Positions 61,542 to 64,000 of a stretch of 64,000 nt of DNA are shown piece after piece. Each line of letters opens with the position of its first letter. Positions within the stretch are counted from its first letter, which is position 1. The translations under genes and the position numbers were made by a program. Where the stretch lies: assembly GCF_047302285.1 (NCBI RefSeq), contig NZ_CP154845.1:2418001-2482000 (forward strand). Direction: 5' to 3'. The stretch comes from Robertmurraya sp047302285. GTDB taxonomy: Bacteria > Bacillota > Bacilli > Bacillales > Cytobacillaceae. Below the pieces are notes generated by a model. That model had not been told where the DNA came from and did not search any database. It worked only from the letters and a program-made list of their open reading frames with translations.

Positions 61542-62969
61542 CTATTCTCTTACTAATTCTCTATCTCTTTCTTCCAGTTCCTCTTGCGACACTTTTTTGT
61601 CTTTAATGAAAAAGGAAATGCCCAATCCTACAAGAGATAGTGCAGCAACCACAATGAATGCTACATTCACCCCATAAATATCTGGATTGACAATTTGTCG
61701 ACTTGCAGCAGATTCTTCTGATGTCGTCATAACAGTGACAAGGATCGCCGTACCAACTGAGGCAGCAATTTGTCTCATTGTGTTGTCCATCGCTGTGCCG
61801 TGTGGAATTAATCGTTTTGGTAATTGATTTAATCCAGCTGTAGCAATTGGCATCATCACCATGGATAAACCTAACATGCGGATACTGTACATAATCGTCA
61901 TGTATGCTAACGATGTGGACGTATCTAATTGAATAAAAGCAAAGGATGCAAGCGTCATAATCGTTAAGCCAACCATAACTAACTTCTTCGGTCCAAATTT
62001 ATCAAAAATTCTACCGGCTATTGGTGACATAATTCCGGTGATAACCGCACCTGGTAATAAGGTAAGTCCTGCTTCAAAGGCCGTGAATTCACGCATATTT
62101 TGCATATAAAGTGGAATAAGCGTTTCTACCCCAATTAAGCCCATGAACGCAATCATTCCAATCGCAACGGCAAATGGAAAAATCGAATAAGTAAAGACGC
62201 GGAACTCTAACATTGGATTTTTTAGTTTTAATTGTCTGAAAATGAATAAAACAAGTGACACGATCCCGACCGCTAATGTCAAAATTGTCATCATTGCGGA
62301 CCAACCGTTATTTCCTGCCGACGTGAAGCCGTAAAGGAGTCCTCCAAACCCAAATGAAGATAAAATAATCGATGGAATATCGAGCTTTGGCTTCCGTAAT
62401 TCTGTTACATTTTTCAGCGCAAAAAAAGCGATTATAATATCAATAATAGCAATAGGTAAAATGATATAGAATAAAACTCTCCACGAATAATGTTCCGTTA
62501 CATACCCTGATAACGCTGGACCAATCGCTGGTGCAAAAGAAATGACGAGACCAATTAGTCCCATTGCTGCCCCACGCTTATTAACTGGGAAAATCATTAA
62601 AAACACGGTCTGCATCAACGGCAACATAACGCCAGCACCAGCAGATTGTATCACTCGCCCAATCAATAGCATTGGAAAATTCGGGGCAATCGCTGCCACT
62701 AATGTTCCAGCTGCAAAAATACTCATTGCCGTGATAAAAAGCTGTCTTGTCGAAAATCGTTCTAATAAAAATGCACTGACAGGAATCATAATCCCGTTCA
62801 CTAACATAAAGACAGTCGTTAACCATTGAGCTGTGTTTGCTGTAATCCCCATTTCTTCCATAATGGGTGGAATCGCTGTAATCATTAACGTTTGATTCAA
62901 AATCGCAATAAACGATCCAGCGAGTAAAAGGATGACGATCGTTTTCCTGTTGAATTCTAAATTTTGCAT
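61542..62969 (-). CDS. DHA2-family (14-TMS) multidrug MFS transporter
   Basis: 475 residues from ATG 62969 behind AAAGGAG. About fourteen hydrophobic segments; motif A-like LLERFSTRQLFITAM near helix 2-3, motif C-like SFAPAIGPALSGYVTEHYSWRVLFYIILP at helix 5, and GMGITANTAQWLTTVFMLVNGIMIPV in helix 2. Matches the LmrB/EmrB exporter group (proton antiport of drugs or toxic metabolites). Good promoter TTGAAA-N17-TATAAA at 62997-63025. Confidence 0.9.
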   Translation of the reverse strand: MQNLEFNRKTIVILLLAGSFIAILNQTLMITAIPPIMEEMGITANTAQWLTTVFMLVNGIMIPVSAFLLERFSTRQLFITAMSIFAAGTLVAAIAPNFPMLLIGRVIQSAGAGVMLPLMQTVFLMIFPVNKRGAAMGLIGLVISFAPAIGPALSGYVTEHYSWRVLFYIILPIAIIDIIIAFFALKNVTELRKPKLDIPSIILSSFGFGGLLYGFTSAGNNGWSAMMTILTLAVGIVSLVLFIFRQLKLKNPMLEFRVFTYSIFPFAVAIGMIAFMGLIGVETLIPLYMQNMREFTAFEAGLTLLPGAVITGIMSPIAGRIFDKFGPKKLVMVGLTIMTLASFAFIQLDTSTSLAYMTIMYSIRMLGLSMVMMPIATAGLNQLPKRLIPHGTAMDNTMRQIAASVGTAILVTVMTTSEESAASRQIVNPDIYGVNVAFIVVAALSLVGLGISFFIKDKKVSQEELEERDRELVRE

Positions 62970-62996
62970 AACACTCCTTCTTTCCTGTGTTCTCAC

Positions 62997-63025
62997 TTTA
63001 TAAAGGATACATGATTTCGTTTCAA
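62997..63025 (-). promoter_or_regulatory. Promoter of the DHA2 exporter
   Basis: Minus strand TTGAAA (63020-63025), 17-base spacer, TATAAA (62997-63002). The short 28-base leader contains no hairpin. Confidence 0.7.
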
Positions 63026-63124
63026 TTATCTATTCACACGATTCCAATTTATAGCGAAGCACGACTGATTGAATTGATATGTGAATGAGAAGCAGAACAC
63101 AATGAAAATGTTAGCACACCAAAA

Positions 63125-63154
63125 AAGAACAGTAGGAGAATTCCTACTGTTCTT
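63125..63154 (-). terminator. Terminator of the DoxX gene
   Basis: Thirteen-base perfect stem AAGAACAGTAGGA/TCCTACTGTTCTT with a four-base loop, then TTTTTT on the minus strand. Confidence 0.92.
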
Positions 63155-63167
63155 TAGGTTATTTTAT

Positions 63168-63680
63168 TTAAGCTGAAATAGACTGACTTGCTTCGTTTTT
63201 ACCTAGACCCACTAATTTACGAAGGTAAGGTAATACGTAGCGATCTAAACCATATTTACCTGCATTGTAACCAGCTGCTGCGATGAATACACCCATGATG
63301 ATATCTGTTGGGTTATGAGATACTGTACCAGAAAGCATGAATGAGAAATTCATTACCATTGCAAAGAATGCTGCTGCTGTTGTTAAACATCCAAGAATAA
63401 GTCCTAAACCTACTAAAAATTCACCAAGTGGAATCATGACATTGAATAATGAAGCGTTAGGAATTGCAAAGCTTTCTAAGAATGATACCCATCCACCATA
63501 TACTGCTTGGCCATCGTGCATGACCGGGTTTGCAACGGCACCTTTTAAGAATCCAGCAGCGTCAAAACCACCTGTTAATTTGCCCCATCCTGCAGACATC
63601 CATGCCCAACCAAGATAAATACGAACGACTGTTAAAATACCTGCGACAATATTGTTTTCTCTTAATAATTTTCCGAACAT
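63168..63680 (-). CDS. DoxX family membrane protein
   Basis: 170 residues, four membrane segments; VRIYLGWAWMSAGWGKLTGGFDAAGFLKG and IPLGEFLVGLGLILGCLTTAAAFFAMVMNFSFMLSG are typical of DoxX/TQO small-subunit-like proteins. These are linked to quinone or redox stress, but many are uncharacterised. ATG 63680 behind GGGGAG. Single-gene unit. Confidence 0.85.
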   Translation of the reverse strand: MFGKLLRENNIVAGILTVVRIYLGWAWMSAGWGKLTGGFDAAGFLKGAVANPVMHDGQAVYGGWVSFLESFAIPNASLFNVMIPLGEFLVGLGLILGCLTTAAAFFAMVMNFSFMLSGTVSHNPTDIIMGVFIAAAGYNAGKYGLDRYVLPYLRKLVGLGKNEASQSISA

Positions 63681-63958
63681 GATAATCTCCCCTTATTAAG
63701 GTTTATAATGTGTAAATGATAACTTCTTTATGAGTTAAGAATATCACTTTCAATACGATAAAACAGCAGATTGTGTAATCATTCACAATTCTGAAACAAA
63801 GTTATGACAGACTTTTGAACACGGTAATTTCGATCTGATTTCTCCCCATTCTTTCAAAGCACTCGGCAGCTCATCCTATGTATTTTTTCTCCATATAAGA
63901 CTACCTACATAACATTTTTATCGTCTTTTCTCATACACTTTAGTTAGAGGTAATAAAT

Positions 63959-64000
63959 GTGGCTAGAGTAAAATATACGGATAGTGACGTTGCCTTAATG
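63959..64000 (+). CDS. Partial CDS, probable cell-wall hydrolase (CwlJ/SleB type)
   Basis: The first 14 codons of a plus-strand gene, MARVKYTDSDVALM, from GTG 63959 seven bases after AGAGGT. The start resembles Bacillus CwlJ-type spore-cortex hydrolases (usually followed by ARMMRAEAEGEG), but only this much is in the window. The 280 bases upstream hold promoter DNA of this gene and DoxX. Confidence 0.5.
   Translation, partial: MARVKYTDSDVALM

Overview
This is a contiguous stretch of low-GC Bacillaceae chromosome. The gene families and their grouping (adeR-ald, cysJI with a divergent CysL-like regulator, a gmu operon, a TPP-riboswitch thiamine operon, preQ1-riboswitch queCDE, HelD, a CwlJ-like start at the right end), the strong AGGAGG-type ribosome binding sites and the many U-tailed intrinsic terminators all point that way. 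I see no rRNA, tRNA, CRISPR array, intact insertion sequence or prophage.

Layout. 0-5.5 kb: sulfite reduction (yezD, cysI, cysJ on the minus strand; cysL-type LysR divergent). 5.5-15.3 kb: beta-glucoside and glucomannan-oligosaccharide use. A GH1 phospho-glucosidase (bglA-like) is divergent from a ROK sugar kinase, followed by a minus-strand operon in the same order as Bacillus gmuB-A-C-D-R-E-F: Lac-family PTS IIB/IIA/IIC, GH1 phospho-mannosidase, GntR regulator, fructokinase and mannose-6-phosphate isomerase. The secreted mannanase gmuG is not beside it, and gmuE carries a one-base frameshift. A shared operator (core ATGTCTATACT) overlaps the -35 boxes of the bglA and gmuB promoters. 15.4-18 kb: adeR-ald for alanine catabolism. 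18.5-24.9 kb: two tandem TPP riboswitches, each with its own terminator, precede tenA-thiZ-thiX-thiY-thiW-thiD-thiM-thiE, a salvage operon for thiamine precursors. 25-28.4 kb: a MATE exporter and small hypothetical genes.

28.6-37.5 kb: a sugar or cyclitol catabolic island with an RbsABC-type ABC transporter, two Gfo/Idh dehydrogenases, two xylose-isomerase-like TIM-barrel proteins and a LacI repressor. Four copies of a TGTAA-N4-TTACA palindrome sit in front of its three transcription units. 37.5-39.4 kb is a decayed patch: a sigma factor fused by deletion to the tail of a DUF4367-like gene, a small PLA2-like protein running into a phosphatase remnant, and a truncated EAL protein. 39.3-49 kb: DUF4317 protein, HelD, a VOC protein under a 28-bp perfect palindrome, an ECF S component, an OYE/FadH-type reductase and an acetamidase/formamidase. 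49-52.5 kb: a DmpA-type peptidase and queC-queD-queE under a preQ1-I riboswitch. 52.5-57 kb: a 1050-residue PLD-helicase-DUF3427 protein, a candidate stand-alone defence gene, beside degraded DNA. 57-64 kb: a large membrane protein, a broken PstS-like gene, a pentapeptide-repeat protein, a proline-iminopeptidase-like hydrolase, a DHA2 exporter, DoxX and the start of a CwlJ-like gene.

Family names come from recognising protein motifs by eye; no database search was run. Start codons were chosen by Shine-Dalgarno position.
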